Shown: piece by piece, positions 45,948 to 59,209 of the stretch
Position numbering within the stretch: the stretch's first letter is position 1
Layout of the letters: every line of letters begins with the position of its first letter
Assembly: GCF_029873635.1 (NCBI RefSeq)
Contig: NC_080422.1
Span: 16,894,049 to 16,958,048 of the forward strand
DNA: 64,000 nucleotides
From: Malania oleifera
Lineage: Eukaryota > Streptophyta > Magnoliopsida > Santalales > Ximeniaceae
Direction of reading: 5' to 3'
Position numbers and translations under genes: made by a program
Notes under the pieces: model-generated
Seen by the model: the letters and a program-made list of their open reading frames with translations, nothing else
Told to the model about the DNA's origin: nothing
The model's database searches: none

Positions 45948-47600
45948 TGCAAAAGAACTTGTGTTTCTGCGTTTGAAGTTCCTTGTTTTGAGGTAACTGA
46001 TGAAACTCTGGTTGGCGAGGGTGATGAAAGTTCTCATTCTTTTGTCCGTTTGGAGGTGATCTTATTGTCGCTTTGAAATGAGTTTTGTATTTTAGGCACA
46101 GAGAAATCACTTGTTTGGAAATTTTGTGCCTGGGAATATTATGTCCTTTCTTCGAAAATTTAGGATTTTCAAGAAATGGGTATTCTCGATTATCCATAAT
46201 CATGTTTTATGGGCTTATTATCCAAAAGTTAAAGAATTTTCAAACATTATTTAAAAAAAAACCTTCCGGCAAAAGTTATGAATGCAAGAAGGATTCAAGT
46301 GTTTTAAAAGAAATGTCAAACATTTTTCTTGCCTGTGTTGGACTCCTCCATTGTCTCAATCCTAACTTTTGTTCTTAAAAACAGTGAGTTCTGTACTGCG
46401 AGCACACTGTGCTCACAACTACTACTCCAAAATTACTCTGGATTGTATGCCACACAATAGAGAATGGGTGAAGATGTAGTTTTTTGGATGATGATTTTCT
46501 CCAAATTTTACAATTTATAATATTTTTATTTTATTTTAAACTTGCACAATAATTTAATTTTACTTTATTTTATGTTATTCGAAACTATCTAGCACCGCAT
46601 TTGGGAGTATGGAGTGCTAATAATACACTTACCTGATCTAGGGAACCCCTAGTTTGTTTATATTGTCATTGTTTTAATTTTCATTTTTTCTCTCTTGTTG
46701 AGGTTTGAAATTAAGATCTCTCTGTCTTGATCCAGAACAAGGTGGAAAGCTTGATTACATAACTGTAACAGCAAGAATATGCATCCCAGGGTAACCTGGT
46801 AGATGCCGGTTGTGGACACCCGGACGTTATCCAAAAAAAAAAAAAAAAATACCCTACTATTTAATACGCTTTATTAATTACAATATATGCAGACCCATGA
46901 AAGCACAATAATTTTAAATTTTGAATTCTTAATTTCATCCTCATAAGATTATTTCAAATTTTCTCTCCTCTTTTATAGAGACTTGGTCAAAAAATTTTGC
47001 TTCCCTTGACTAGTAAATAATCTTCTCGTCACAATGTCCCAGAAGGTCAACCCCGAAAAGGGAGGTTGAATCTTCAAATCGTCTCGACCGAATGGTGAAT
47101 CCAAAATTATATGTAGATGCATAATGCATAAGGATGAGAAATTGGTCAAAATATAGATCAATGGAGTTGCTACAAACATATTTTTTTTACTCTTAAGTGA
47201 GATCAGAATGTCTATTTAACACTTTACTACTTCGTCAATCTCTAAGCTACATCTAGGTCCAAGAAAAATCCATATTTAATGTTTTGCATTATCAGGTTGG
47301 ATTTGGGAGTAAAATTATGCAAAAGAGAAGGTACTAACACCCCTTCACACCCATCCGATGGACAATACCTAATTAGCTTAAGATTACCTTTAAAATCAAC
47401 CGATCAAAACTTAGATTCTTCTATTTTATTTGATTACAAAGTATTTAGTTATTGAATAGATCTACAAAAGATAGAAGCTACCCTCATCTCAGGATCCCTA
47501 TAGGCATGTGAAGACACAATCCTCAATGTCCCCCCTATAAGTAGTGGTTATTTATCGAGTTCTCTTCAAATTAAATGTTTGATTTACTTTATCTTTATTG
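45948..47600. other. intergenic DNA downstream of the aminotransferase gene
   Basis: No gene found. A 17-base A run at 46833-46849 follows GGACACCCGGACGTTATCC and could be the tail of a small retroposon. The rest is AT-rich with no conserved frame. Confidence 0.45.
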
Positions 47601-49150
47601 GAAGGCCTTGAGAAAGACAAAAATCCCTTTCACTTCTAATTTCTCAAAGGCATACGAAAACATAATCATCAAGTTTAGAGGTTGGTTGGTAGGGTTTCGT
47701 CTAGCCAAGGTTGGGTCCTCAACTACCAAAAATTTATAAACCTAACTACTCCCAAGTTCAATAGAACAGTGAGTAAATTGGGTATCGATCCTCAGGAAGT
47801 AAAGTGCAATTATCAACCACTTTCAATCTGGTTTCTTATAACTTTGTGTAAAAGAAAGTAAAAAGGAGAGGTTTTTAAAAGGTTTTTCTATCAATCTATT
47901 GAAAACAAGTAAATTATATGTTAGCACTACTACTACAAAGCGAATCTAAGATCATGTATCACGCCTAGACTATCGTTTGGTGCAAGTTATGTTCAATCAA
48001 CTATCCATCTTAGGCTAACGGTTAAGTGGACCATTCGAGGGCATAGAGTAGTGAAGGTGCACCAATCGTTCGAAACATGGTCGGGAACTAGGGTATACTC
48101 TATCTCAACGATCACGAATCCATCTCGTACATAAAGCGTAGCCTAATCTGCATAGATGACTAAATCCCTAACTAGGCTATCCTATCCCCTAGGGTATCAT
48201 CAATTTCATAGATGTAAACTTACATGGAAATTAAATGAAAGCATATAAAGGAAAGAAGTAAAGGAAAGTAGTTAAATGAAAGCAAGTAAATCAAAGCATG
48301 TAAAATATAATTCCATTGCATTTAAATCGTCTGTCACTAATGACTGGAGCTGCAACCAAATGATCATCTATCTACGAGGCAGCACAAGGATTTCGCAGAT
48401 TGTCACAGGTCTTTGAAGACCCCTTGCACGAACCAGTACAGTAAATTAAATAAAAGCATTAAATCCTAATCTAAATGACTCTCAATGGCTTCTTAAGTTT
48501 GTCATTAACCTAAGAGAGGCCAAAGAGGAACCCTAAGAACATATTTGAAACTACTATCTATACCCAAGAGGGTTTACAAGGTTTGAATTTCAAAATAGGA
48601 AAGTTCTGCCAAAATCTCGCAAAGAAGATCGTTGTTGTCGACCAAGTCGCACCCATGCTTTCTACTAGTCACGCCCTGGTTGAGGCTTGCGGGAAATCAT
48701 GAATTTGAACTTTAGCATCTTTGACTTGGTCATGCCAATGGGTCTTGCTGGTCGAGCTGCTGGTCGAGACTTGCAAGATCTCTACTTCAATTCAACTTGA
48801 GGAACTTGACTTGGTCTCCCTTCAAGGTCTCCTTGACCGAGTACTTGGTCAGGACTCTCAGTATCTCGACATAATCACCCATGAGGGTCACTTGGTCAAA
48901 CCTTGCAGTATTCTTATTTCAGTCTAAATCTTGGAGTCTGCAGCTTGTGACCTAGTTGCCCCTGTGTTTGCTGGTCGCACCATATGGTTGAACAAAGTCT
49001 TCTTTCCTTTGATGTATGTTGAGGCTCTAGGGGCTTGGCTGAGCAGCTGCTTTATGCTCTGTGCACTCCAATTACTCCAGTGGCTTCTCATAAAGCTTAA
49101 CTCCTCGGTTTTAACCTATTTTTCCTAATACACGAACAAACCTTGCATAA
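47601..49150. other. decayed non-coding repeat, possibly an LTR-element leader
   Basis: A stretch of balanced composition with no long frame. GAGTAAATTGGGTATCGATC near 47775 resembles a conserved non-coding word I associate with large plant retroelement derivatives. 48640-48900 is rich in TTGGTC/GGTCGAG words. The hAT element at 49159 has inserted in it, and the same kind of sequence continues at 54371. Class uncertain. Confidence 0.35.
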
Positions 49151-49158
49151 CTCTGAAC

Positions 49159-52100
49159 CAAGGACTTAAATTTCGGTGAAAATGTTAAAATTTTGACCGA
49201 AATTTTGAATATCGAGGGGTCTTGAAAGGAAATTGAGAGACAGATTCAATTTTGAAAAAATTCAACCAAAATTTTGAGCTTTTGGCAAATTTCGTTCGAA
49301 GTTTCAAAAATTTTGATTGTTTTTCCAAAATTTTCTAAAAATCAAATGGAAAAAAATTAGAGGGAGGAATTTCAACACTGTTCTAAGTATTCTGAGATTT
49401 TATTTTGCTTTTCCCACGTGCTTGTGCACGTTGTGCAACTCGTGAGTGTATACAATGAAAAGCAAAAATCTCGCAGAGATACTCTGCAAATCCATCATTC
49501 AACCCAATAATTCCACCGCTACCACTACATAATTTATTTGTATAAATTAACATCATGCAGCATTCGGATACATACCTCAAAGTCTCAAAGTCTTCTTCTT
49601 CTATCTTCAAACTTCAAAAAAAAAAAAAAAACCCTAGATTCCAAATTTTCTGCTGCCTCCCGCCTCCACCTTCGAATTTCAAACTTTGAAAAGCCCTAGC
49701 CTTCGGATCCCCTCCTGCTATGACCCTTCGAGCCTCTGCCTCTAGCCTTCGGCTTCACCCTTCACCTCCATCGTCGTTGCACACTCGCAGTCGCAGCTAG
49801 CAGCAAGAACTCCAGCTTGCAATCTTCCTTTTTGCTGAGGCTCTCGCAGAGCTGCGAGCAAGAAACCGAGAGAAGAGAGACGAGAGACGAAAGTTGAAAG
49901 TCCACTGCCGTCCCTCCCTCCATGAGCAGCAGCCAGCTCCACGAAATAAAAGGGTTGAAAACTAAAGGCAATTTGTGGTTTATGTTTTAAATAACATGTT
50001 TTAAGTTTTTTTATTTACTCAAAATCTTCCTTGCCCCCAATATATTTACAACAATGCCCTCCTCTCCCATTTACGGTATTTACAGTATAGTAAATAATAA
50101 GTTAGTACAGTAAATAATAAGTTAATAACTAGCAAATTTAGTAACTAAATAAAACTAGAATAATTTACTATTATTGTCTTAATAAATTATTTCATTTATT
50201 TAAATCTATTCATTTTAAAAATTTATTACTTAATAATAATTTTGTAAAAATTATCATTAATTTTTTAATTTTAATTTAATAATTTAATATTTCTCTTAGT
50301 TATTAAATTATCTTTATTTAGCATCTAAATATTTTTATTTTAGAATTGTAGAGTAACATCCAAATAATTTTTTTTTTGTACACATTTAGAGTAATTTAAC
50401 ACCTAATCATTATAGCCTAGTAATTAAATAAATTAAAGTACTTATTAGCTTAACATAGTTTAAATTATTCCATTTATTTGACTAATTTAATTTCCATAAT
50501 TTATTAGTAATTTGTACATTATCATTAAATTTTATAAATTTAATTTAATATTTTAATGTTTGTCTTATTTATTAATATTATATTGATAATAAAACATCTC
50601 AAATAATTTTATTTTAAAATTGTTGACTAATTTAACACCTAATTTTTGATTCATTGTTACCTTGTAGGAAAGTAAAATTATCTACAAAAATATCTGAAGG
50701 AAGAAAACAAGATCCGGCATGGGAACATGGGTACCCGATGCCCAATGTAAAGAATGAATTTATTTGCAAATACTGCGGAATACAAATGAAGAGTGGTGGT
50801 GCAACAAGATTAAAAATGCACATAGCAAATTACAACCCGCAGCATAATATAAAATTCTGCGACAAAGTACCTCCAGAAGTTAAGTAGGAAATGAGAATTG
50901 TTTTAGAAAGAAATACAACTGCTAAGGCCAAAAAAATAGAAAGAATGGATCAAATAAAAAATGAATTGCGTAGGAACTTGATGCAACCACAACAAATTCA
51001 TGAAATTGATGATGTTGACGATATTGCATACTCGCCTGATTTTTCCTATGAGAGGTCTGCATATCGTCAAGCATTCTATGTTTCAAAATAGACGAAATGG
51101 GAAAGAGTCTAATCTTGTAGGTTTGTAGGTAGCCAACAAGGAGGCAGTTCAGGGGGTTGTAGTAGTGGAGGGCAATCTCCGATGAGGTGACCTCAAAGTG
51201 TGAGAGAGCCAGAAAGAAAGCCATATATTTCAAAGCCTTCTCAATATTACAAGTCAGATGCAGTAAAACAAAAAAGTTTGAAAAAATTTATTCAAAGGAG
51301 GTAAAATAAAAGAAGAAATAGGTTGATTTCAAAGTTTTTTATATATGATAATCTTCCACCTAAGAAGGCAAAATCACCTCATTTTAAAAACATGGTATGG
51401 GGTTGCCAATCAGCTGGAACATGAATCGATCCATCGACATCCTATGAAATCAGAACAAAATACCTTGATTTAGAGGTAAAAGAAATGGAAGACCACGTAG
51501 AAGAAGTGAAGAAAAAGTGGGCCACGTATGACTATATTGTAATGTGTGATGGATGGACAAGCCCTACAAAATTATCCATTATAAATTTCATGGTTTACTC
51601 GAAAGGAAGCATAATTTTTCTAAAGTCGGTAGATGCTTTTGACAAAATAAAAGACCATGAATACATATATTCCCTATTAAAACACGTTGTGCAAAGGTAG
51701 GAAAATAACATGTTGTCCAAGTGGTGACCGATAATGGTAGTGCCTACAAGAAAGCGGGACTAAAATTAATGAAAAAATTCAACTTGTATTAGACTCCTTG
51801 CGCCGCCCATTGTATTGATCTCATTTTTGAAGAGGTCGGAAAAAGAGAGGCAATAAGCATAGTGATCTTGCAGGGGAGACAGATCACTAATTTTATATAT
51901 AATCATGGATGGTTGCTTGCTAAAATGAGGGAGCACTGTCAAAGGGATATTGTGCGTCCAAGGGCCATACAATTTGCTACAAACTGCATTGCACTTGATA
52001 GCCTACAAAAAAAAAGTAAGTTTAAAATCTCTATTCACATATGATGAATGGGCTGAGAATGCTCTTAGTTGAACAAAAATGGGTAAAGAAATTGAAAGTA

Positions 52101-54362
52101 CAGTTCTTAACCATCAATTTTGGGATAGAGTGATAAAAGTTTGTAACATTTATGAGCCTATATATCGAGTATTGTGTATAGTTGATAGTGAAGTGTGGCC
52201 AACATTAGGGGTTGTGTTTGAAGCAATAAGGGTGATGAAAGAGGCTATTGAAGTAGGTGCAAGAAGTGCAAGATGGGTTCTCAAAGTAATCAGTGACCGG
52301 TGGGAAAGAACCCTTGAACATCCTCTTCATGCAGCAGGTATAATATATTTATAAATTTTAAGAAATTCATATATCAAAATACCTATTACATATTTATAGT
52401 TTACTTTATTTGATTGACAACTTATTTCTTAAATCCAAAATGTCAATACAAAGAAGGAATTGGGGAAGATCCTTATTTTCTTGATGCAGTTCACAAAGTT
52501 TTTAACACCCTTGATCCATATTCCTTGAGCTTGGATCAAATTGGAAATGATGAATATTTTTAAAATAAAATTTAAATAAAATAAGTCTTTATCCATGTTT
52601 AATTATCCAATAACAATTTTTATTTTTAGATTATTCTATTTAGAAATGCTAAAAGAAGCTTTGAAGAAGCAGGGCAACCATGACACCTGGTAAGTATATA
52701 TATATAAATGTACAATACAAAGTTACAAACTTCAAGTACAATCTACTAAGTACTAACTTGTGTTCTTAAAACATCTTGCTCAACTAATTGGTAGATGATG
52801 TATGGATCAAGTGCTCCAATCCTAAGAAAGCTAGCATTGCGCATTTTGTCACAAACCGCATCGTCATCAGCTTGTGAACGAAATTGGAGCACATTTGCCC
52901 TCATTCACACAAAGCAAAGAAATAGACTAGCCTACACCAGACTTTAGCAGCTTGTTTTTTGTTATTATAACATGAAACTTCGAATAAGAGATATGGAGGC
53001 CGAAATGGACAAATGGCTAAACAAGATCCCCTGGACCTTCTTGACATATTAGTTGAATTGGGTGATGAGGATGAGTATCCACTTTTTCAATGGATTAGGG
53101 CATCTCATCTTGATGAATGAGACGAAAGTCCCCATCCACAAATGGCCAAGCATGCGCGAGATGACTTTGGCATTGATGTTAATTAGGTAATGGTAGAAGA
53201 AGTAATATCTAGTAGTGATGATTCACAAATGAATCTTGGGTCTAGATATGGAACTTCATCCACTATACCCTCTGGTGGTGATGATGATAATGACGACGAT
53301 GATGTTGGTGGCGATATATCTAACCCCGGCGGTAGCAATGGGCAAGGTGGTGATGGTGGGGATTATGGAGGAAATGAAGGATGACAAGATTATAGACCAG
53401 AAGTGGAATATACACGTCCTTCCCAACTAGAAGATGAGGGTCCACAAAGAGAAACACGTCTAGTTGATAGGCAGTACAGTCGTAGAAAGGGGAAAGGGAA
53501 GATGCATCAAATAGAAGAGGATACCTTTTCCTTTAGTATGAAATCTATGAGTATAGGAACAGAGCATGACTCTAATAGTTATGGTGGTTATGAATCTACA
53601 CAGAACAACTCCTCACAATCTACATATGGCCATCCATTTTCATATGCAAATGAGCAGGCACAACAATATGGAAATTGGCAACCATATGCCTATGGGTATG
53701 GACAAACAGGCCAAGAATATGGGTATGAGTATGACCAGTATGCAAATGCAAAACAATCCTATGGACATACACAACAAGTAGAACCTGCAAAAAGAAATCC
53801 TAGTACACGAAGATCTTCTGGCCGAGTAGAGACTGCCATGAACCAGATGACTACGGAGGAGTATGAACAACACATGAACACCTATACTCAATATTTTGGA
53901 AATTATATGACATGGAGTGATTATTGTAAACAATATATGTCATTTCGAAATCCTAATGATAGGGATAGGAGAGATGACTTTGAGCCACCAAGAAAGTCCA
54001 TGTGGTATTAGATCTTTAAATGTATTATTTTTATTGAAAATGTAGTTGTTTAAATGATAATTTGTTGCCTTAAATCTTAAAGAAATAGTTTCAAAACTTT
54101 ATAATCATTTGAATGTTCTTCAGTTCATAATTTGTTTCGTGATATGCAGGTTGATATCCTACACACTAAAAACTTGTCATATATGCATTTTTTTTAATGT
54201 ATTTTGATTCCATATTAAGCATAATCATCTATTCTAATATTTCCTAAAGTTTTATTATAAATTTTTCATCATTTTCTATAAATTTTCGTAATTTATTTAA
54301 ATCAAAATTTCCATCGATTTTTTCTTAAATTGAGACCATCGAAATTGAAATTTAAGTCCTTG
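49159..54362 (+). mobile_element. hAT DNA transposon with intact ends
   Basis: 16-base perfect terminal inverted repeats CAAGGACTTAAATTTC (49159-49174 and, inverted, 54347-54362). Flanks CTCTGAAC (49151-49158) and ATCTGAAC (54363-54370) match at 7 of 8 bases, the hAT 8-bp TSD. Total 5204 bases. Subterminal regions on both sides are packed with short AAATTTTG/CAAAATTT words in both orientations, usual transposase-binding territory. The transposase inside is on the plus strand and broken. Confidence 0.92.
50654..54011 (+). pseudogene. hAT transposase (BED, DUF659, hAT dimerisation), broken, with Tyr/Gln-rich tail
   Basis: Domains in order: BED zinc finger at 50700-50850 (DPAWEHGYPMPNVKNEFICK, then CxxC and HxxxxxxxxH ligands), followed by an in-frame TAG at 50885; DUF659 at 51485-51700 (MCDGWTSPTKLSIINFMVYS, FLKSVDAF); VVTDNGSAYKKAG and PCAAHCIDL at 51715-51830, where a Trp codon is now TAG; a middle region at 52079-52340; the hAT dimerisation region at 52800-52940 (RILSQTASS, SACERNWSTFALIHTKQRNR); an Asp/Gly-rich segment at 53190-53380, a TGA at 53382, then a tail to 54011 rich in Tyr, Gln and Gly (YGNWQPYAYGYGQ, EYGYEYDQYA). 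A frameshift lies near 53030. A functional protein would cut and paste the element; this copy cannot make one. Confidence 0.9.
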
Positions 54363-54370
54363 ATCTGAAC

Positions 54371-56636
54371 TATGTTAACAAAGGGTATATACAAGATAAA
54401 AGAAGACAAAACAAAAGTAAATGAGGACCTAAAATAGTGTATTTTAGGGACTCATCACAACCCCCAACTTACACTTTTCTAGTCCTCAAGAAAATAAAAA
54501 ACTAGAAAATCCTATCAACCTCCCCTTTCGTGGGAAACACAATTACATTTACTGTATGCAACACGACTTTAAACCCCTAGGTTGATCCTAGTGGACTGGT
54601 TGTAGTCTTGTGAGGGTTTCCAGGGCAGTACCCACAAACACGAATATCAATGAACATTACACAAGATCACACGTAACACAATTATGCCATTTTACATACA
54701 AGAATATGACCTAATTACACACAAGCTCTTTCATACATAACTTCATCATACACACAACTCCGCTACAAATTACTCATGCAAGTCTCAATAGTGCATAGCC
54801 ATCAAGAAAAATATAACTCATAGAGAATCAACCAGCAATTGCAATTCAGAGTTAATATTATCATGTAATTTCAAGTATAAATAGGTCACATCACAAGGCA
54901 TGTGTAAAGTGCATAATTCATTACACTCAGGTTAAATATTGGACACCTATAGAATGGTCATCTTGACTTATCCTCACTAGTATACCCTAAAAAAATACTC
55001 AAGAAGATAGGTTCACTCTCATATGTGAGGAAGAATATCATGATCAAACATCGCACATATTTTGAAGAACTGACACTAAAAATGGAGTAAACTAGTCTCA
55101 TAAGAATGGAATCCAGCCTATTAATAAGGTATCGGGTCCTTCACCTTAGCGTCATCTCACCTACTTGTCACATCCAACTAAGACCACCCTAGATTGACCT
55201 ATTCATAAACTAGGCGAGAATACCTTAGATGCATCAGACAACTGAAGAATCTTCATACTTGCAGGAACATGTGTGTCGCATCTCTAGCTTGACCCTTTTG
55301 TATTTGGAGCAGGCGTTCTATGTATTTTTTTCATTTCTTTGTCTTTATTCTCCTCATTCTTTTATACATTTTTCTTTCATGGTCAGCTATGACAATTTTC
55401 ACAACTTTTTTCATCTTCATACCATCGCTAGGAAAGAAAAGGAGTCCATAAAATAAGTCTATATCTAGGAGTGACCCAATTTTCATATCTTGAGTAGGCT
55501 ACAAGACCTAAGTTTGTATCTCCCTACTAGATATCACCTCTAAGCTAGAAAATGTAAGAACCAAGACTAGCGAGCAAAGAAAATCCTGAACAGGAAAGTT
55601 GAGTTCTGTAAACTCAGAGTTTGACGTCAAAAACTCAAGAAATAAATGAAAGGCTCAAACAGTACCTCACAAGGTGTCATAATCGCCACGGTTGTTCTCT
55701 CAGTGCTCTTAAGGAACCCTAAGTAATACGAATCATGTGAGAGCGCGTCCTAGCTTTGTGAAGTACCATATGAATACAAGAGTTTACACAACCATATTAA
55801 CATAATTGAATCACTAGTCAACCCCCATAGAGTGAGAAAATAATATATTGGCTATAGTATGTGAAACTACACATAAGAACCTCACTACTTTATTAGTGAG
55901 CGTAATATAGTTATCTAGATGATAAGCCTATGCATGTAACATGTAGGTAATATAAAGGTATGTAAAGGGTATATACAATGTTAACATGTCATGAAATAAA
56001 TAATGTTCATTGAAAAATTTTAAAAATTGTCATTTTGTGCTTCAAATGTGTCATGTAGTGTTTTCCTACCCCTTACCCCCAACTTTAAACTTCAGTGTCC
56101 CTACTAAAGTGTTGAAAGAAAGAACCTGGAATGCATGGGAGGGGAAACACTGCATGGTGCAATTACATCAACCAGTGTACCTACGTAAGTAACGACCACA
56201 AAATCCAAAAATAGACAGAGCATACATTGATACATTGAAGCACAAAATACACATCAAAAGCACCATGTAATTTCATTAAATTCTTAGGCAGTACAATGTG
56301 TATAGGATAGTAAAAGGATAGGTATAGCCTTCCAAAAGCATAGTGGTACATACAAAAATAAATACAACTAAAAGAAAAGAAAGAAACAACAAAAGTGTGC
56401 ATAAGCACATTACATATATAGACATCGTAAAAAGGAATCCCAAGGACTAGTCCTAACCTATATAAGAGTCAGAATCGGACATCAAATAAGGATTATCAGG
56501 CGCACCACCAAGAACAAATGAAGGGTTTGCAATTGCAATTGCCACTATGTGCCCCATCGCCATCATCAAATGGTGGATGTCAGAGGGAAGTGGCATGGGT
56601 GGCCTACTTGGCCCTGGGGTAATGTCTGCAGTAGTG
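54371..56636. other. non-coding DNA, continuation of the repeat left of the hAT element
   Basis: Continues the sequence interrupted at 49158. It contains GGGACTCATCACAACCCCCA and ACTTTTCTAGTCCTCAAG (54447-54490), words I have seen near the 3' ends of gypsy-type elements, and no gene. Short frames show no domain. Confidence 0.4.
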
Positions 56637-56641
56637 GGCAG

Positions 56642-57501
56642 TGTAACATCCTCAAAATTCTTACTATATATATTTTTATTTATATCTACATTCATACTTA
56701 AGCAGCAGAAACACAAATCATATAACCATTTATATATACTATACAATACCAGAATCCAGTATATACAGACCATAGCCAAACAAAATAAACCCCTCCAGCA
56801 TCATCTACCCAAAAAATACAAAACTTTGTCATAACTCATCCTACAACTGGGGTAATCTAGTAATCTTCCTATCCGCGAGCCTAATATGCTCGTCTAGCTG
56901 GCTCACTTGAAAAATGGTAAAGTAAAGGGGTGAGTCGATGCTCAGTAAGTGGAAATATGCTATTACTAGTGTGTGGCAACCAAGTCATAAAATTATAATA
57001 ACAGTATTTAAAACTGCATGATCTGGTAGTTCTGTAAAACACATGTATAATAACTTAAAACATTTGTATCATCTGAACTTTCTATCATTCATAGTACTAC
57101 ATCATACTATATCAATAAAAGTTGTAAAACTGTATACATATACTTAACTGTATTCTTTCCCTGGGACTCTGTATGTCATGATTTGACCCCTCATGACAGG
57201 GTTGTGCGGCTCGTAGGCGGGACTTAACCTGATTGGCCCTCCAGGCAAGTCACTATACTCTACACTACCTCAGCTCGACTAAACTGCAGACTTTCCTAGG
57301 CGCGGGACTGGCTGCTACCTTGTCAAACCGGCCCCCTCCACCTAGCGAACTAGGGAGCTGCATACTCTCTGAGCACGGTTGATAGTACCCACACACTATC
57401 TAAGATATGTGGTTGCACTTTATTTATATCTAACAACGGTACCGTGCTCTGTATTCTATATTTGTACTGTTTCTGTCTGTAATCTTTCCATAGGGATCTG
57501 A

Positions 57502-57559
<58 letters not shown>

Positions 57560-58600
57560 TATACTTTTTATACTATTTTCATCATGTTTCCAAAATAACC
57601 ATAACACTATTAATTTGTACTGTATATACTATAATATCTGTAGCATTTTGATGCTATAACTGTGTAATCTGTCTATACTTTCTTTCTATATAATCTGAGA
57701 GTTATGACATTTAGGAAAAACATAACTTTTTAAAACTGTATGTGTACATATTCTGTCTGTATAAAATCTGCAATTATCTATCTATAGCTGTATAACTTGA
57801 AACACTGAAAAAAAACTGCATATCAATATCATGTACTTAAGCCACACATACTTTGAAAATTCACATTTTGTATAATATCTAGTATACATGCATATATATA
57901 TATATATATATAAAATTTCTGATAACATAAATAAATCTCCTAGCATAACATATTTCTTTTACCTTATTTCTAAAAAGCCCCTACTGTACTTTAGCCCTAT
58001 ACCCGCAAGGCTCTCCACTCAACACCCTGAGAACCACATCTCCCAGAACAAAACATCATTATTTCTTTGTGTATTGTATTTCTTATAACTGAGGGAAAGA
58101 CAAATATTGAATAAAATGTCTTACCTTGAGATTGGGACGAAATCCAAACCATTTTCTCCAACGATCAGCTTCGGCAGACTTGCAGAGAACTTCGCTAGGA
58201 GCGTCATGGTAGCCTTAGATCTTCGATCCGGTGAGAAACAGGCTCGAAATCGAAGAGAGAAAGAGAGAGGGACGTAGAGAGAGAGAGGAGAGGATTTCCT
58301 GCGTTGAAATTTCATCTAAAATCCAGGTTTTCACTATTTATAAAGTCGGATTCATTGACGAGACACATCACCTCGTCGACGAGTCCTTTAATAATTTCAT
58401 CGACTAACTTCCTCCCTCGTTGATGAATTTGAGACTGTCCCAAAAACACCATTCTTGGTATCTTCTCATCGACGAGGCGTGGCTTCGTTGACGAGGTCCC
58501 CTTATGGGCTCGTCGACGAACTCCGCTGCCACCTTCTATTTCTATTTCCATTTCCCTTCCTCTTTATTATTTAAAAACCATTATTTTTCAGGTCGTTACA
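56642..58600 (-). repeat. 3' LTR of the gypsy chromovirus
   Basis: 1959 bases, ends TGTAACATCC...GGTCGTTACA on plus. CGTCGACGA/CGTTGACGA motifs lie at 58355-58520, a TTTATAAA TATA box at 58337-58344 (minus-strand promoter), a long (TA)n tract at 57504-57558 and the conserved block at 56868-56985. Confidence 0.92.
57504..57558. repeat. (TA)n microsatellite in the LTR
   Basis: About 27 TA units, within the 3' LTR of the gypsy element. The related solo LTR at 1492 also carries an (AT)n tract, but near its 3' conserved block, so the two are not at the same place. Confidence 0.95.
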
Positions 58601-58613
58601 TTCTCCCTTCTTT
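58601..58613 (-). other. polypurine tract of the gypsy chromovirus
   Basis: Minus strand AAAGAAGGGAGAA directly before the 3' LTR, the usual second-strand primer position. Confidence 0.85.
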
Positions 58614-59209
58614 ATAAAATTTTGTCCTCGAAATTTACTATCTGTATCTCCATCTATACACTCCATCATCCCATAAAGAAAAAAGGTCTACTTATTTTAT
58701 TACCTGCCCTCACTTGTGGCAGAAGAATACCGTGGTTACATTTATGTTCTGGGAGATTACACGTATAAAAACTAAAAACTATCTACTGACTAAATCCATG
58801 CATGTACCTGCAAAAGAAACTTACCTAACTATTATACTTTACCTGAGTACCTCTACACCTCTTGGAACAACTGTGGGTATCTCTGTCTGATCTGCTCCTT
58901 GAGCTCCTAAGAAGCTTCCTCTATGGTGTGATTCTTCCAAAAAACTTTAACTAACTGTATTTCTTTAGTGCGTAGAGTCTGAATCTTTTTGTCTAAAATC
59001 TGTACTGGTACTTCTTCATATGCCAATGAATCCTTAAGCTCTATCTCTGCATAGTTAATGATATGGGATGGGTCTGGGATGTATTTCCTTAACATAACAA
59101 CATGAAACACGTCATGTATTCGAGCCAAAGCTGGCGGCAAAGCTAGCCTATAGGCAACTAGCCCTATTCTCTTTAGTATCTCAAAAGGGCCAATATACTT
59201 AGGGCTCAC
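58614..59209 (-). pseudogene. gypsy integrase C-terminal region with chromodomain (broken)
   Basis: 59209-58907 encodes MSPKYIGPFEILKRIGLVAY, LPPALARIHDVFHVVMLRKY (the GPY/F-type module before the chromodomain), then YEEVPVQILDKKIQTLRTKE and VKVFWKNHTIEEAS, a chromodomain of the chromovirus type with its aromatic Tyr and Trp. In active chromoviruses this domain steers integration to chromatin. The C-terminal end up to the PPT is non-coding. Confidence 0.85.

Noticed and set aside
45928..47179. Frames of 68-97 codons downstream of the aminotransferase gene
   Set aside because: No domain, AT-rich composition, and part is the probable 3' untranslated region.
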